64,000 nucleotides of DNA from Turnera subulata (taxonomy: Eukaryota > Streptophyta > Magnoliopsida > Malpighiales > Passifloraceae). The stretch is taken from NCBI GenBank assembly GCA_028386065.3, contig JAKUCV010001875.1, positions 19,630 through 83,629 on the forward strand, written 5' to 3'. The notes beneath the pieces are model-generated. The model worked only from the letters and a program-made list of their open reading frames with translations, was not told the origin of the DNA and made no database searches. Made by a program: the position numbers and the translations under genes. Shown piece by piece: positions 22,575-33,599 of this stretch (position 1 is the first letter of the stretch; every line of letters starts with the position of its first letter).

Positions 22575-25428
22575 CTCATGAGATCATCCAATTTGGCAAC
22601 TATACTATACTATGTTTTAGCAACTTCAATGTTTGAAATTGCACAAAAACATTTTTTAGAGCTTAATATGTACATAAATTTGTAATATTACTGGCTGATT
22701 TGGAGATATTTCTCAAACAAAAAGATTGTAATATTTAACCTAGAAAAAGAATGTGTTTTATGTCATCATGGAGAGTGAGTATTTAATCCTGGATTAAGGG
22801 TTTTAGAACATCTAACTTATGTCATCTTGTGGAATTGAGTAATGCACGATGGAACTGGGATTGAATGAGCTGTGGGAGTCAATTGTGAAAGTTTATTGTT
22901 GAAGGATCTAATTGATAACCAAGTCTGTTTCGGGGCGAATTTGCTTTTCCCCTATTATTTATGTACATTTATGTTTATACCCTAATTCTACTTTTAGATT
23001 TTATATATTCCAACTGCTCTTATGTTTACGTAATCGTGCTTTAAATAGAGACTCAGATCATAGCTTTTAAAGTTATGTTTGCATCTAACTTGTAGCTAAA
23101 GATTTCTATTATGCTAGTTTTGCTGTTGTCTTTACTTTCAATTAAGGAGGCTTTCATATGTTCCTATTGATATAATGCAGTTAAATCTATTCCCATTGAT
23201 GTAACAGAAATGTGGGTGTTATATTTTGTATGGCTATTATTTTCTAATGTTGCTATAGCTGGGTATAGTCTCTTTATCCAAGGAAACTTCACACTATGTC
23301 TTATGAACTTAAGGACTTTTATTGCATGCAGTTTGAACTTCTTTCCTTATTTTATCTGGATTTGACAATTATTTGTTACTTCTGGTTTCTTTTTTTCCTG
23401 GTCCCAATTGTTATTGTGATAATGTAATTTCAGTTCTTTTAAGTACATAAAGTGGTTGAAATCTTTGAATTTTATTATTTCTTTTATTTGCTTGAATCTG
23501 GCGCATATGCAGTTTGACTGCTATTTTTATCATAATCGTATAATTTAAGCTATTTTTCGCTTGTTTGGGCATACTTTTACCTGGTATTTTGCTTTAGTTG
23601 CTGTGGCTTTTCATGAATCCCTCGAGCTATGGTTTTAATATTGAGTTGTTTACTGCAACAAATCACACTTTTAAAGCCAAAAAAGTGCCTAAACATTCTT
23701 TTGAGGCTGCTGAATAAATATATATGTATACATATATATATACATATATACATATGTATATATATATATGTATATATCTTTTTTCGTATATAATAATAAC
23801 AATCAACAACTATCTATGTAATTGCCTTGTGGTTCAAATCTTTTCTGGCTTCATTTTCGGTTTATCTTTTCACTCCTTTCAAATCATCTCTTGTTGTTGG
23901 TCTAACAGGCTGTCAGTCTCAAAATTACATCAAGAAAGAAATGACACTTACATTTTATGTGGTTTTAGGATTTTGCTATTGACATTTATGAATTCAATTT
24001 TACATGATGAGCCCTTATGTGTTAAAAACCCTTTGAACAAATCAGAAGGTAATATTCCAGCAGCACCTCGATCAAAGATCCCCTGTATAAATTGTCACAA
24101 ATCTACTTTGTTTTGAACAGTCATGAACTATTTAAGCAGTAGTTGGTAATACTATCCTAGGAACAGAATAACTATATTGAGTGGATTTGAAAGCTTACCT
24201 TAAATCCTCCTTGATTGATTCATAATTTGTCTTGGATTTTATGTCTTGATTGTGGATGAACAACTGGAAATAGAGAAGTTTAAGTATGCTTAAGTAAACA
24301 AATTCTAAAAAACATGAGGCATTGTTTTGTTTAGTTGCAAGAAGAAGGTTACCTTAGTACATGATCACCACATTCACCACAGTATATGGTAGTCCTATAA
24401 TCCTCCTTTTATAGTACAAAAAAATGATTAAAATAATAAATATAGGTGACCTTTAGTTTTCAAGAAGCATGTATATAATTAATTTTATATAAGGATGTAT
24501 TTGACTCTTGCTTTTTTTTTTTGCATTTAAATTTATTTAAAGTTTAATTATGCCTTCTCTCATCCGGTTGTTAGTTGTTGATGTGCAGTGAATTTTATGC
24601 TCCATTTTTACTGAAGAGATCATTACCTGATTCGTATTCCAGGCATTAAAAATGCCAACTTTAATGCTAGAGGATTCTTAATGAAAGTTTGTCTTTTGGA
24701 ACTCCATAGGGAGACTTTTCCGTTTTCCTTTATCTGTTTAAACTTAATTAAATGTGAATTTTTTTGCTAAACAATCATGGATGCGGATGCTTGCTCTGTT
24801 TTTTTCATATCAGGTTGTATTAGATGTGTTTTTGGCAAGCGTTTCCTAATGGTGGATGCATACCGGTGCCTTTCATAGAGTTCTTTGGACTGGATCTTTC
24901 AGAACCCGGAAGATGAAGAAGATCAAGAAATAGGATTTATTATACTTAGTTGATTGAAATGTGCCACTAAATGCAGATGCATGAATTGTAACAGAATCAA
25001 AAGAAGCCTGTAAAAGTTCCTGCAATAAATAAGGGATTTTATATACATTTGATTGTAATGGATAATATAAGAAATCATTATCTTTATACAGGGAGGTGGT
25101 CTCGAATTTAATGCTCACAAATTGTCTTGATCAATTCTCATAACACTCTCAAAATGGGACTCTAAAAAATTGACATGTAGGAATTTTGCCATGTGGCACT
25201 CTAAATGGGTCTTGTGCTGAAATACGTGTCAATACCAGAGATCTTAGTCTCTGATTTAATATATTTATATAGATTGTGTTTATCAAAGTGTAATAAATAT
25301 GATGAAAACTGAAAAAAAAAAAAGATTTGGTTTCCTCACAAGTTTCAACTGTCATCCTGATGTTATAGGATCAACAACCATTGAATTTCTGGATGTTGGC
25401 TTTGTAATAGGTTTAGATGGTTTTCTAC
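22575..25428. other. AT-rich non-coding DNA
   Basis: About 2.85 kb of T-rich, intron-like sequence. Short open frames (for example near 23724 and 24873) show no recognisable domain. It continues the pre-insertion sequence left of Gypsy B and could be the intron of the weak leader exon at 16440. Confidence 0.45.
23717..23777. repeat. TA-rich microsatellite (tatatg/tatac mix)
   Basis: Alternating purine-pyrimidine run of TATA, CATA and TGTA units over about 60 bp. The apparent Tyr/Ile-rich peptide across it is an artefact. Confidence 0.85.
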
Positions 25429-25437
25429 TTTACCTGC

Positions 25438-25741
25438 AAATTTTATGGTAGGGACTCCCCAAGTTTGATTTGTTGTAGACCCTTATTTATGTTAACAAAT
25501 TACCTTTGATTGTTCGCTCTTTCCATTCTAGGATTTATTTATTTCTCCAATTTACCTTATACGTTCCCCATTCATCTCCTAAAATTTATATTATTTCCTT
25601 ATTTATTGTGTATTATTTATGAAATAAATCTGCACATTCAATATATATACTTATATGATTTAATTATTCCTAATATAACTGAATTTAAGATCAAGTCTAC
25701 AACAAATCAAACTTGGGGAGTCCCCACCATAAAATTTTTCC
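25438..25741. mobile_element. Mutator-like MITE upstream of EF1-alpha
   Basis: A 304-bp AT-rich element with terminal inverted repeats of about 43 bp. The outer part is AAATTTTATGG, and the inner part GGGACTCCCCAAGTTTG extends to TTGTTGTAGAC at 25480 and its inverse at 25695. The flanks are 'tttacctgc' (25429-25437) and 'tttacctac' (25742-25750), eight of nine identical. A 9-bp duplication with long terminal repeats is typical of Mutator-superfamily MITEs. No transposase is encoded. Confidence 0.7.
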
Positions 25742-25750
25742 TTTACCTAC

Positions 25751-26128
25751 TTCATGTGTTGAGGACTCGCTGTGTATTTTACTTTGTTGAATGATATGAA
25801 TATGCCCCCTTTCATCTAAACAAAAATGAAACAAAAATAAAGAGAATTAGACAATTATTTTTTAGGATAAAATAAAATGAATACACACCAACGCAACAAG
25901 TCCATGGGCTTTTACCAAAAAAGAAAAGAAAAAGAAATCCGTGGGCAAACAGATAACGGAGTTTACTGCCATACCACGTTGGAAAACTAGCGGAGTTAGG
26001 ACACTGGAGAGGAAAAAAAAAAAAAAGAGGAAAAACACCCCCTCCCTCCCCAGTTAGAGGTAATTCGTATTTCGCACAAAATAGAAAGTGGATCAGGGCT
26101 GACGTGGAAGGGATCCAAAAACGCATAA
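25751..26128. other. Distal EF1-alpha upstream region
   Basis: No gene is supported. An antisense open frame at 26231-25812 and a shorter one at 26193-25996 have no recognisable features and overlap the promoter. A homopurine run (gaggaaaaaaaaaaaaagaggaaaa) lies at about 26009-26033. Confidence 0.45.
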
Positions 26129-26257
26129 TAGGGGTATCGAAGTTTTTCACCAGCCGCAAAGGTGAGCCCAACGTGGTCCGCCAGATCAAACAAAATCCAA
26201 CGGCCGAAACAAAAACCCTACCATACCCCAAAAGCCTTGGGGTGCCACTATTTAAAC
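26129..26257 (+). promoter_or_regulatory. EF1-alpha core promoter: tef-box-like, telo-box and TATA
   Basis: Three sites line up upstream of the leader exon. 'aataggggtatcgaag' at about 26127-26142 resembles the tef box of plant EF1-alpha promoters. 'aaaccctacc' at 26213-26222 is a telo-box-type motif. 'ctatttaaac' at 26248-26257 is a TATA-like box. Plant EF1-alpha promoters are known to combine a tef box with a telo box, which drives high expression in cycling cells. The tef match is partial. Confidence 0.65.
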
Positions 26258-26279
26258 GAGGCTAAGCCACCGTCCTCGG

Positions 26280-26384
26280 CCTCTTTCGCTTGCTCTCTAC
26301 GCTCACACTCTCTTCATACCTGGCTGCGAGAGAGCTCTCCTCCTCCCTCCCTTTAGATTCCAACTTTCAGTTACTCGTTTTAAG
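26280..26384 (+). other. EF1-alpha 5' leader exon
   Basis: Pyrimidine-rich sequence 25-30 bases after the TATA-like box, ending at the splice donor ttttaag|gtccga (exon end 26384). The transcription start is an estimate from TATA spacing. It contains no ATG that would pre-empt the main start. Confidence 0.65.
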
Positions 26385-27311
26385 GTCCGATCATTCTCTC
26401 TTTAGCTCTTCTTTTCGTTTCTTTGCGTTTTCTGTTTATGATTCCTGTTTGTTTGTGTGGTTTTTAGTAAATCTGATATGATTTCGCATGATCTGTTTAG
26501 TTGATGGAAGTGAATCATAGATCTGCAGTGTATATACTCTACTCTGTTATTGTCCATGTTATGCAATTCTGATCTATTGAAATATTAGTATCCTGTTCAT
26601 CTGATTAGGCAGATTACATGCCTGTTTTGTTTCGACTGGAAAGATGTTTTATATGTGCCGATTCATTGTTCTTTGCTGGTTTCTGTGGTGGATCTGATTT
26701 TCTTTTACAATTTTTCTTGTTTGTATTTGGCCTATTTGCTATTTCTTTACTTGGTAACGAAGTCTTTTGAAAGACGTGTTCGATTTTAACCTTTTTTTAA
26801 TGTATGTTGCTTTACTGATTTCAGTCATCAGCTGATTTTGTATTGTTATGCGGAATACTTTTTGGAAATTTGTTAGAAAAAATGTTGTTTAAAAACTGTA
26901 TCAACCCTGATTTTGTTGTCCCTGATTTCGTTATGTGAATCTGTCTTTCCATCTGGAAACAAGGCGGAAACAAATAAGCTGTTGGGTTTTTGACGCTTGT
27001 TTGTTTCAAGAAAAATTGCCTTGATTTCGAGAGGAATTCCTTTTGCTGATATTTAGTGGCTGTACTTTAATGGTAAATTCCACTTTAGTGGAGACCTGGG
27101 CTCGAATCCCAGCAGCCACTCCTGTTACTGTTGCCATACTTGGCTTGCATATTAGTATCCTTAATCACTGTTTTGTTTTTATAACTCGTGTGAGTGCGGT
27201 TTTAGTATATCATGAGTAATTTGGTGTTTATTGGCTTGATTAAAACGAATTGCCAACATTTTTTTGATGTACTCATGCCTGTGTTTAATTTGTTTGTGTT
27301 GTCCATTTCAG
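26385..27311 (+). other. EF1-alpha leader intron (927 bp)
   Basis: Donor GTCCGA at 26385 and acceptor TTGTCCATTTCAG ending at 27311, 20 bases upstream of the start codon. Plant EF1-alpha genes have a long intron exactly here, and it often boosts expression. The first 350 bases contain GATCTG at about 26490, 26520 and 26692, resembling the core of enhancement-associated intron motifs. A tRNA-His-like relic sits at 27056-27119. Confidence 0.85.
27056..27119 (+). pseudogene. tRNA-His-like pseudogene in the EF1-alpha leader intron
   Basis: A perfect 7-bp acceptor stem (GTGGCTG with CAGCCAC) and a perfect 5-bp T stem around CTCGAAT are visible, with the B box GGCTCGAATCC. The sequence follows the plant tRNA-His gene at both ends. 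The D-loop is shorter and the anticodon arm collapses to TCCAC TTTA GTGGA, so no 7-base loop and no GTG anticodon remain. At 64 nt it is about 8 nt short. It is therefore a relic; no run of T (Pol III terminator) follows closely. Confidence 0.75.
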
Positions 27312-27331
27312 TTCCTCTCCCAAATTTTATC

Positions 27332-28808
27332 ATGGGTAAAGAGAAGACTCACATTAACATTGTGGTCATTGGACATGTCGACTCTGGCAAGTCCACCACC
27401 ACCGGTCACTTGATCTACAAGCTTGGAGGTATTGACAAGCGTGTGATTGAGAGGTTCGAGAAGGAAGCTGCTGAGATGAACAAAAGGTCATTCAAGTACG
27501 CCTGGGTCTTGGACAAGCTCAAGGCTGAGCGTGAGCGTGGTATCACCATTGACATTGCCCTGTGGAAGTTTGAGACCACCAAGTACTACTGCACTGTCAT
27601 TGATGCCCCTGGACACCGTGACTTTATCAAGAACATGATTACTGGTACCTCTCAGGCTGACTGTGCTGTCCTTATCATTGATTCCACCACTGGTGGTTTC
27701 GAAGCTGGTATCTCCAAGGATGGTCAGACCCGTGAGCATGCCTTGCTTGCTTTCACCCTTGGTGTCAAGCAGATGATCTGCTGCTGTAACAAGGTGGGGG
27801 TTGTATTGATTGGTTTTGTTATGTCTGTCTTCTTTTGGTGAATATATCTATCTTGTTATGGTTTTTCATTTATTTTGAGATGGAGCTGAAACTTTATATA
27901 ACTTTTGTCAATATTTATAGATGGACGCGACCACTCCCAAGTATTCCAAGGCTAGGTACGATGAAATCGTGAAGGAGGTGTCTTCCTACTTGAAGAAGGT
28001 TGGTTACAACCCTGACAAAATCCCATTCGTCCCCATCTCTGGTTTTGAGGGTGACAACATGATTGAGAGGTCCACCAACCTTGACTGGTACAAGGGCCCA
28101 ACCCTCCTTGAGGCTCTTGACTTGATCAATGAGCCAAAGAGGCCCTCAGACAAGCCCCTCCGTCTGCCACTTCAGGATGTCTACAAGATCGGTGGTATTG
28201 GAACTGTCCCTGTTGGACGTGTTGAGACTGGTATCCTCAAGCCTGGTATGGTTGTCACATTTGGCCCCTCTGGTCTGACAACTGAAGTTAAGTCTGTTGA
28301 GATGCATCATGAAGCTCTTCAGGAGGCTCTTCCTGGTGACAATGTTGGCTTCAATGTCAAGAATGTTGCAGTCAAGGATCTCAAGCGTGGGTATGTTGCT
28401 TCCAACTCCAAGGATGATCCAGCAAAGGAGGCTGCTAACTTCACTTCCCAGGTCATCATCATGAACCACCCTGGGCAGATTGGCAACGGATATGCTCCAG
28501 TGCTTGATTGCCACACTTCCCACATTGCCGTCAAGTTTGCTGAACTATTGACCAAGATTGACAGGCGATCTGGCAAGGAGCTTGAGAAGGAGCCCAAGTT
28601 CTTGAAGAATGGTGATGCTGGAATGGTTAAGATGATTCCCACCAAGCCCATGGTGGTGGAGACCTTCTCTGAGTATCCTCCCCTTGGACGTTTTGCTGTG
28701 AGGGACATGCGCCAGACTGTTGCTGTTGGTGTTATCAAGAGTGTCGAGAAGAAGGATCCAAGTGGTGCCAAGGTTACCAAGTCTGCTGCCAAGAAGGGTG
28801 GAAAGTAA
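27332..28808 (+). CDS. EF1A: Elongation factor 1-alpha (eEF1A)
   Basis: Two coding exons, 27332-27793 and 27921-28808, separated by a 127-bp GT-AG intron, give 449 residues, the normal plant length. The protein is the GTPase that delivers aminoacyl-tRNA to the cytosolic ribosome. The G domain has GHVDSGKS at residues 14-21, the switch region [21 protein letters not shown] at 91-95 and NKMD at 153-156; the intron falls between the K and the M of NKMD. The beta-barrel domains 2 and 3 follow ([53 protein letters not shown]), and the tail is the Lys-rich SAAKKGGK. The start is the ATG in MGKEKTHIN, 20 bases after the leader-intron acceptor; an upstream in-frame extension to 27212 is intron sequence. 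No disruption is seen, so it is very likely functional and strongly expressed. Most plants have several near-identical copies. Confidence 0.98.
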
Positions 28809-29421
28809 ATTTCTGTCTAGCAATTTTAGCATAGTCATGTCTATGGTGCCTGCTTCCAGTTATATTTACTTTGATGTCAGTGTCTATGTCTTGCAGTTTT
28901 GTGAACTGATTACAGTTTTCTGCTAGCTGTTTAGCTTTAAGGATATTAAGCTTTTGGATATTGAGGCATTTAGTTGCCATTTTATGTTATATCGGTTTTG
29001 CTTTTCGACATTTTATCTGTCTGGTGCCTTTTCTAATGATTTTTCCCTGCTATTTTGTTCTCAATTTTGTTCTTATATTCATTATGATAGCCCTGTGGTT
29101 TGTTAATTCTTGCATTTTCTTATTTTTGGTGTCTTTAGTATTAGGAATCCAAAGTGGAGATTGTTAAAGATTTGTTGCTTTGGATGTTTCATAAGCGGCG
29201 CGATGTTTTCGATACCATTTTTCTTTGTCGAAACGTATGCCTTGCGACTTTACATTTATTCTTTTGATTTCTCCTTGGCACCTAAATTTTGGTAATAGGC
29301 TTGTGAACATTGGTACCATGTTCTTTTATGGCGATTGATTGGGTCCAACTTCTGGGCCTTTTTCGCTGCCGATTGTTTCATTAATAGCAATTCATGTGTA
29401 GCCTACAAAAAAAAAAAAGAG
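28809..29421 (+). other. EF1-alpha 3' untranslated region and downstream flank
   Basis: T-rich sequence after the stop codon, as in plant 3' untranslated regions; I cannot fix the polyadenylation site. The Copia C element begins 613 bp after the stop, after a run of A that ends in its target site 'aagag' (29417-29421). Confidence 0.5.
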
Positions 29422-29643
29422 TGTTATAAAAGAGTGTAATTTATGGAAGGATTTTGGAAGAAGAAGAAAAGGATGGGGGAAGGAGATAGGGAGAACTCGG
29501 GTTGCAACCCGTTTTCATCATCTCATCTTTTTCTGATTTTCATTCTCATATATATAATACAAATGGAGTGGACAAAGTTTAGTTTAGTCCCTCAAAATGA
29601 CATTCACTACATTTTTATCCCTCAAAATAATAAATTTATAACA
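29422..29643 (-). mobile_element. Copia C 3' LTR (222 bp)
   Basis: Plus strand TGTTATAAAAGAGTG to AAATTTATAACA, with TG and CA ends. The pyrimidine tract ctccccctt at 29644-29652 is the polypurine tract of the minus strand (AAGGGGGAG) touching the LTR. It differs from the other LTR by C versus T near 29573 and near 29620. Confidence 0.92.
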
Positions 29644-29689
29644 CTCCCCCTTGAATGTCATTGTGCATTGGGTAGAATACGCTTTATGG

Positions 29690-31030
29690 GACAACTGCCT
29701 CATTAAAAATCTTACCAAGAAAAATCCAATGGGATAAAAACTTGGTGAAGGAAAAAAAAGTGCAGTGCGTATTCTTCTCCCCCTCATTTTGGCCTCCATA
29801 GATTTCCTGATATCGTTGCATGCCGATCATCCTTGTCAGCTTCTGGTGATGTGTATTTTGTCGGATCATATCTTCAATTGGACAGAGTTGGCAGCATAAT
29901 CTTCATAATTTTGTCGTTGGAGCGTCTATCTTGCCATCTTGCTTTTGTAGCCCCGATGATATTTCAATATCATGTGTAAAGTTGTGGTTGATGTCCGTCT
30001 CTGCTTTATGTGGACTGAATAAGGGATCTACATCTGCAAAATCAGCTTTACTCTCTTTCGGATTTACTGGATTACACATTCGTTATTCCCCGAAGATAAG
30101 AGCAAATACATATAATGCCGATAGGCTTAAATCAAAAACTTCAGGCTTTGTGTTACAAGCAATACATATTGCACCTGGACAGGATACTCCAGGACCAGTC
30201 TAATGGCACGGTATTTGGAAACTTCTTTGGGAGTTCCAATCATAAATAAGTTTATCCATACTCAAAATGACTTAAATTATGTAAAGATCAGTTCAACTCT
30301 ATTTTGTAATTTCCTGGGAATTAGTTGCTTCAGGCAACTTGGATCCTTCAGGGATCTTCATGTATATATCATGATTTATGGATCCATATTAATAAATAGG
30401 CTGTAATAGCATTCACTAGATGCATTTCAAATTCTTTTCATATAATGTCAGACTTAATAACATAATTGCATCCACCACAGGGGAGTAAATCTCCTCATAA
30501 TTAAAATCAGGTCGTTCGGGTAAAACCTTGTGCAACCGTGCTATATATCTTATTTATATTTTCCGCACAAATACCCGTTTCTATGACTAATCAATTTTAC
30601 ACACTCTGTTGTACGGACTACAGGTCCGAAAAATATCTCGCTTCATAAGCGAGTCTAACACAGCTTTTAATTATATCTCTTTATTTTGGCCAATCATACA
30701 TCGCCTACTTTCATTAGTAGGTTCATGATCCTCATTTTTAATATTTAGCGCTATAAATTAAAATTGTATTCCGTCGACGGTTATTTCTCGTCGGTTCCAT
30801 CTTATTCCTGACACTGTAATTGAGATCTCATCATGCTCATTTATTTCAGGTACCTGAGTTACTTCTGGAACTTTATCAATTGTGTCAGAGAATCAACCTC
30901 TTCTGGAGGACTTTTAATTCAAACCTCTACTGGAGGTCTTATTTTCTCACTGGGGCTATCTTATCACTTTTGCTCCTTTTTCTCTATCGAGAATTTCTTT
31001 TCTTTTGGAACCGAGTATAATCTGTAGATT
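29690..31030 (-). pseudogene. Copia C pol relic: integrase tail, RT and RNase H remains
   Basis: Switching among minus-strand frames recovers a broken Copia polyprotein. In order there are the integrase-RT linker (LGSKRKEILDREKGAKVI, then DKVPEVTQVPEINEHDEI), RT start fragments (LDSLMKREIFFGPVVRTTE), a shadow of the KARLVAQGF block, and later GTPKEVSKYR. The 3' end near 29720-29800 shows the CTLFFLHQVF-like tail common after RNase H in this lineage. The YVDD box and most catalytic blocks are not recognisable. Stops and frameshifts occur every 20-40 codons, so no protein is made. This shows that the element descends from an autonomous Copia and moved with help from another copy. Confidence 0.7.
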
Positions 31031-31346
31031 CATTTGCATATTTATATTATTCTTCAGGAACATCAATCTTAAATAGGAGCATTTGCAGCTGGTATATAGT
31101 CACACTTAATTTAAATGTGTCTGGCAATTGCATATTAATTTTTCTGCAAATGAATCATCTTTTGAACTTCAGGTTCATACTAATTTATATGAGGATCAAC
31201 ATTCATATATATTATGCATTTCAACAAACTTGATCCAGCTGCTTCTTTCTCCCCCTGATGTTGGGTATACACACATATCAAATTTATCAATAAGCAAATC
31301 TCGCTATAAATGAATCTCCAATCTTTTAGTCAATAGTCTCAATAAT

Positions 31347-32014
31347 NNNNNNNNNNNNNNNNNNNNNNNNNNNNNNNNNNNNNNNNNNNNNNNNNNNNNN
31401 NNNNNNNNNNNNNNNNNNNNNNNNNNNNNNNNNNNNNNNNNNNNNNNNNNNNNNNNNNNNNNNNNNNNNNNNNNNNNNNNNNNNNNNNNNNNNNNNNNNN
31501 NNNNNNNNNNNNNNNNNNNNNNNNNNNNNNNNNNNNNNNNNNNNNNNNNNNNNNNNNNNNNNNNNNNNNNNNNNNNNNNNNNNNNNNNNNNNNNNNNNNN
31601 NNNNNNNNNNNNNNNNNNNNNNNNNNNNNNNNNNNNNNNNNNNNNNNNNNNNNNNNNNNNNNNNNNNNNNNNNNNNNNNNNNNNNNNNNNNNNNNNNNNN
31701 NNNNNNNNNNNNNNNNNNNNNNNNNNNNNNNNNNNNNNNNNNNNNNNNNNNNNNNNNNNNNNNNNNNNNNNNNNNNNNNNNNNNNNNNNNNNNNNNNNNN
31801 NNNNNNNNNNNNNNNNNNNNNNNNNNNNNNNNNNNNNNNNNNNNNNNNNNNNNNNNNNNNNNNNNNNNNNNNNNNNNNNNNNNNNNNNNNNNNNNNNNNN
31901 NNNNNNNNNNNNNNNNNNNNNNNNNNNNNNNNNNNNNNNNNNNNNNNNNNNNNNNNNNNNNNNNNNNNNNNNNNNNNNNNNNNNNNNNNNNNNNNNNNNN
32001 NNNNNNNNNNNNNN
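31347..32014. other. Assembly gap (668 N)
   Basis: A run of 668 unresolved bases inside Copia C, probably in the RT/integrase or repeat-bearing part. Nothing can be said about its content, and the apparent long frame across it is meaningless. Confidence 0.99.
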
Positions 32015-32224
32015 AAGCTTCAGGCTGCTAAGTGCCAGCTTCAAGCTGGTTACGATAACTTTTATTGACTCAAATATTTATGTAGTACAATGTAAAGAAT
32101 AACGTAAGTAAACTTTCCCCCACTTGTTAGTTTCCTATAGGCATTTTAACATGGGGATATTCAATATCTCTTTACTGTCTCAATATAATTTTTATTAATT
32201 ATTATAAATATAAAAGTTTGTATT

Positions 32225-32510
32225 CTTCAAGAGTATAATGATATTTATGCTCTTCTGGAGTATAATAAAATTCAAGCTCTTCCAGAGCATAAATATTTTA
32301 CCTTTCCGGAGTATATTAAATCTCATGCTCCTCTGGAGCGTAAATATGTCCTATTCTAGATTTTAATATAACTTGTGCTCTTCTGGAGCTTAGATATATA
32401 CTTTTCTAAAGTATAGTGAAAGTTATGCTCTTCTGGAGCTTAAATATATACTCTTCTAGAGTATATTAAACTTGTGCTCTTCTAGAGCATATTAATTTTC
32501 TTGAGATTGT
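32225..32510. repeat. Array of short palindromes, core GCTCTTCTGGAGC
   Basis: About ten near-palindromic units occur in under 300 bp, alternating between GCTCTTCTGGAGC-type and tACTCTTCTAGAGTa-type cores. Spacing alternates at about 22 and 28 bp, a dimer period near 50 bp. Related singles occur at about 32945, 32985 (GTTCTTCAGGAAC) and 33008. Each unit can fold into a 4-6 bp stem. The array is inside Copia C, in the region where protease or integrase would be expected, and codes for nothing readable. Confidence 0.8.
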
Positions 32511-33599
32511 ACTATCATTGTTACTTATGAATAATTTCCGTTTATTAAATACGGAATATGTCATTACATTGTCTTCAGGACAAATGCCCGAGTCAACGAT
32601 AGTTTTATGTTCACATTAAAAATTTAGCAGTAATAACATGCATGAAATAAACATAATGTAATAAATATAACAATTAATAATAAAGCTGAATATAAAATAA
32701 AATCATTCAAGCTTATAACTTCAGGGTAAGCAACGGTTTCATCAATATTAGATTTGCCCTTCAGGGACATTTGATAACCATTTACTCGATGCCTTGTTAT
32801 AAGGCCTGTTTGTGTCCAATCGAATGTTCATAACCATAATCGAAATTATTACATACAATCACATTCACTTCAGGGAATGGAGCAGAGCCAATCCGACGGT
32901 ATCCATGATTATTGCTTTTATTACCGGGGGTGTCTGTACTCGCGTAAATATACGATCTTCTAGATCATATTAAAACATGCGTTCTTCAGGAACATATTCG
33001 AATTTATGCTCTTCTGGAGCGTGTTAATCATTTTTCATTTCAAGATGTCATAATGTGTTATATTGACATCCACACATATAATTCTCCCCCTGTGGATGTC
33101 AATTTTGCATTGTCTTCGAGACTAATGCTTCAGGCATTATTCAAAGAAACAATTATAAAGTATTGAAAAGTAAATAAAAAAAAATAAATTGCAATGCGTA
33201 ATAATTTAAACGGAACATAAAAATAAATTGAATATAAAATAAATTGCTCCTTCAGGGTAAGCAAGTATAATATCCACCTTCTGGTGGTCAAATAATTTCC
33301 ATCTTCTGGTGGTAATAGTGTTTATTTTCGATTTTTCTTTGAAGGATCTTCAGGATCTTTTGAACGGTAAGACTTCCAGTCTTCGTTGTATTTTTCTTCT
33401 TCCGAGTCTTCTGGACTCTTACATTTAGTCTTTCAGACTATTCTCATTTAAATACATTTTCACATTTAATGCCCACTATAAATTTCTTCCAGAAAGTTTA
33501 AGGGGCCTCAAAAATTCAAATAACATAATTGAATATATAAATGCTTAAGTAAAGTAAATAATCAAGGGGGCTTATATTAATTACTCCAAGGAAAGTAAA

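Noticed and set aside
25812..26231. 139-codon antisense frame over the EF1-alpha promoter
   Set aside because: Phe-rich, driven by purine runs on the plus strand, with no domain and in conflict with the promoter.
27212..27331. 40-residue N-terminal extension of EF1-alpha in the same open frame
   Set aside because: It lies in the leader intron upstream of the acceptor at 27311; the conserved protein starts MGKEKTHIN.
31304..32044. 246-codon open frame on the minus strand
   Set aside because: It consists almost entirely of the N gap, so the frame is an artefact.
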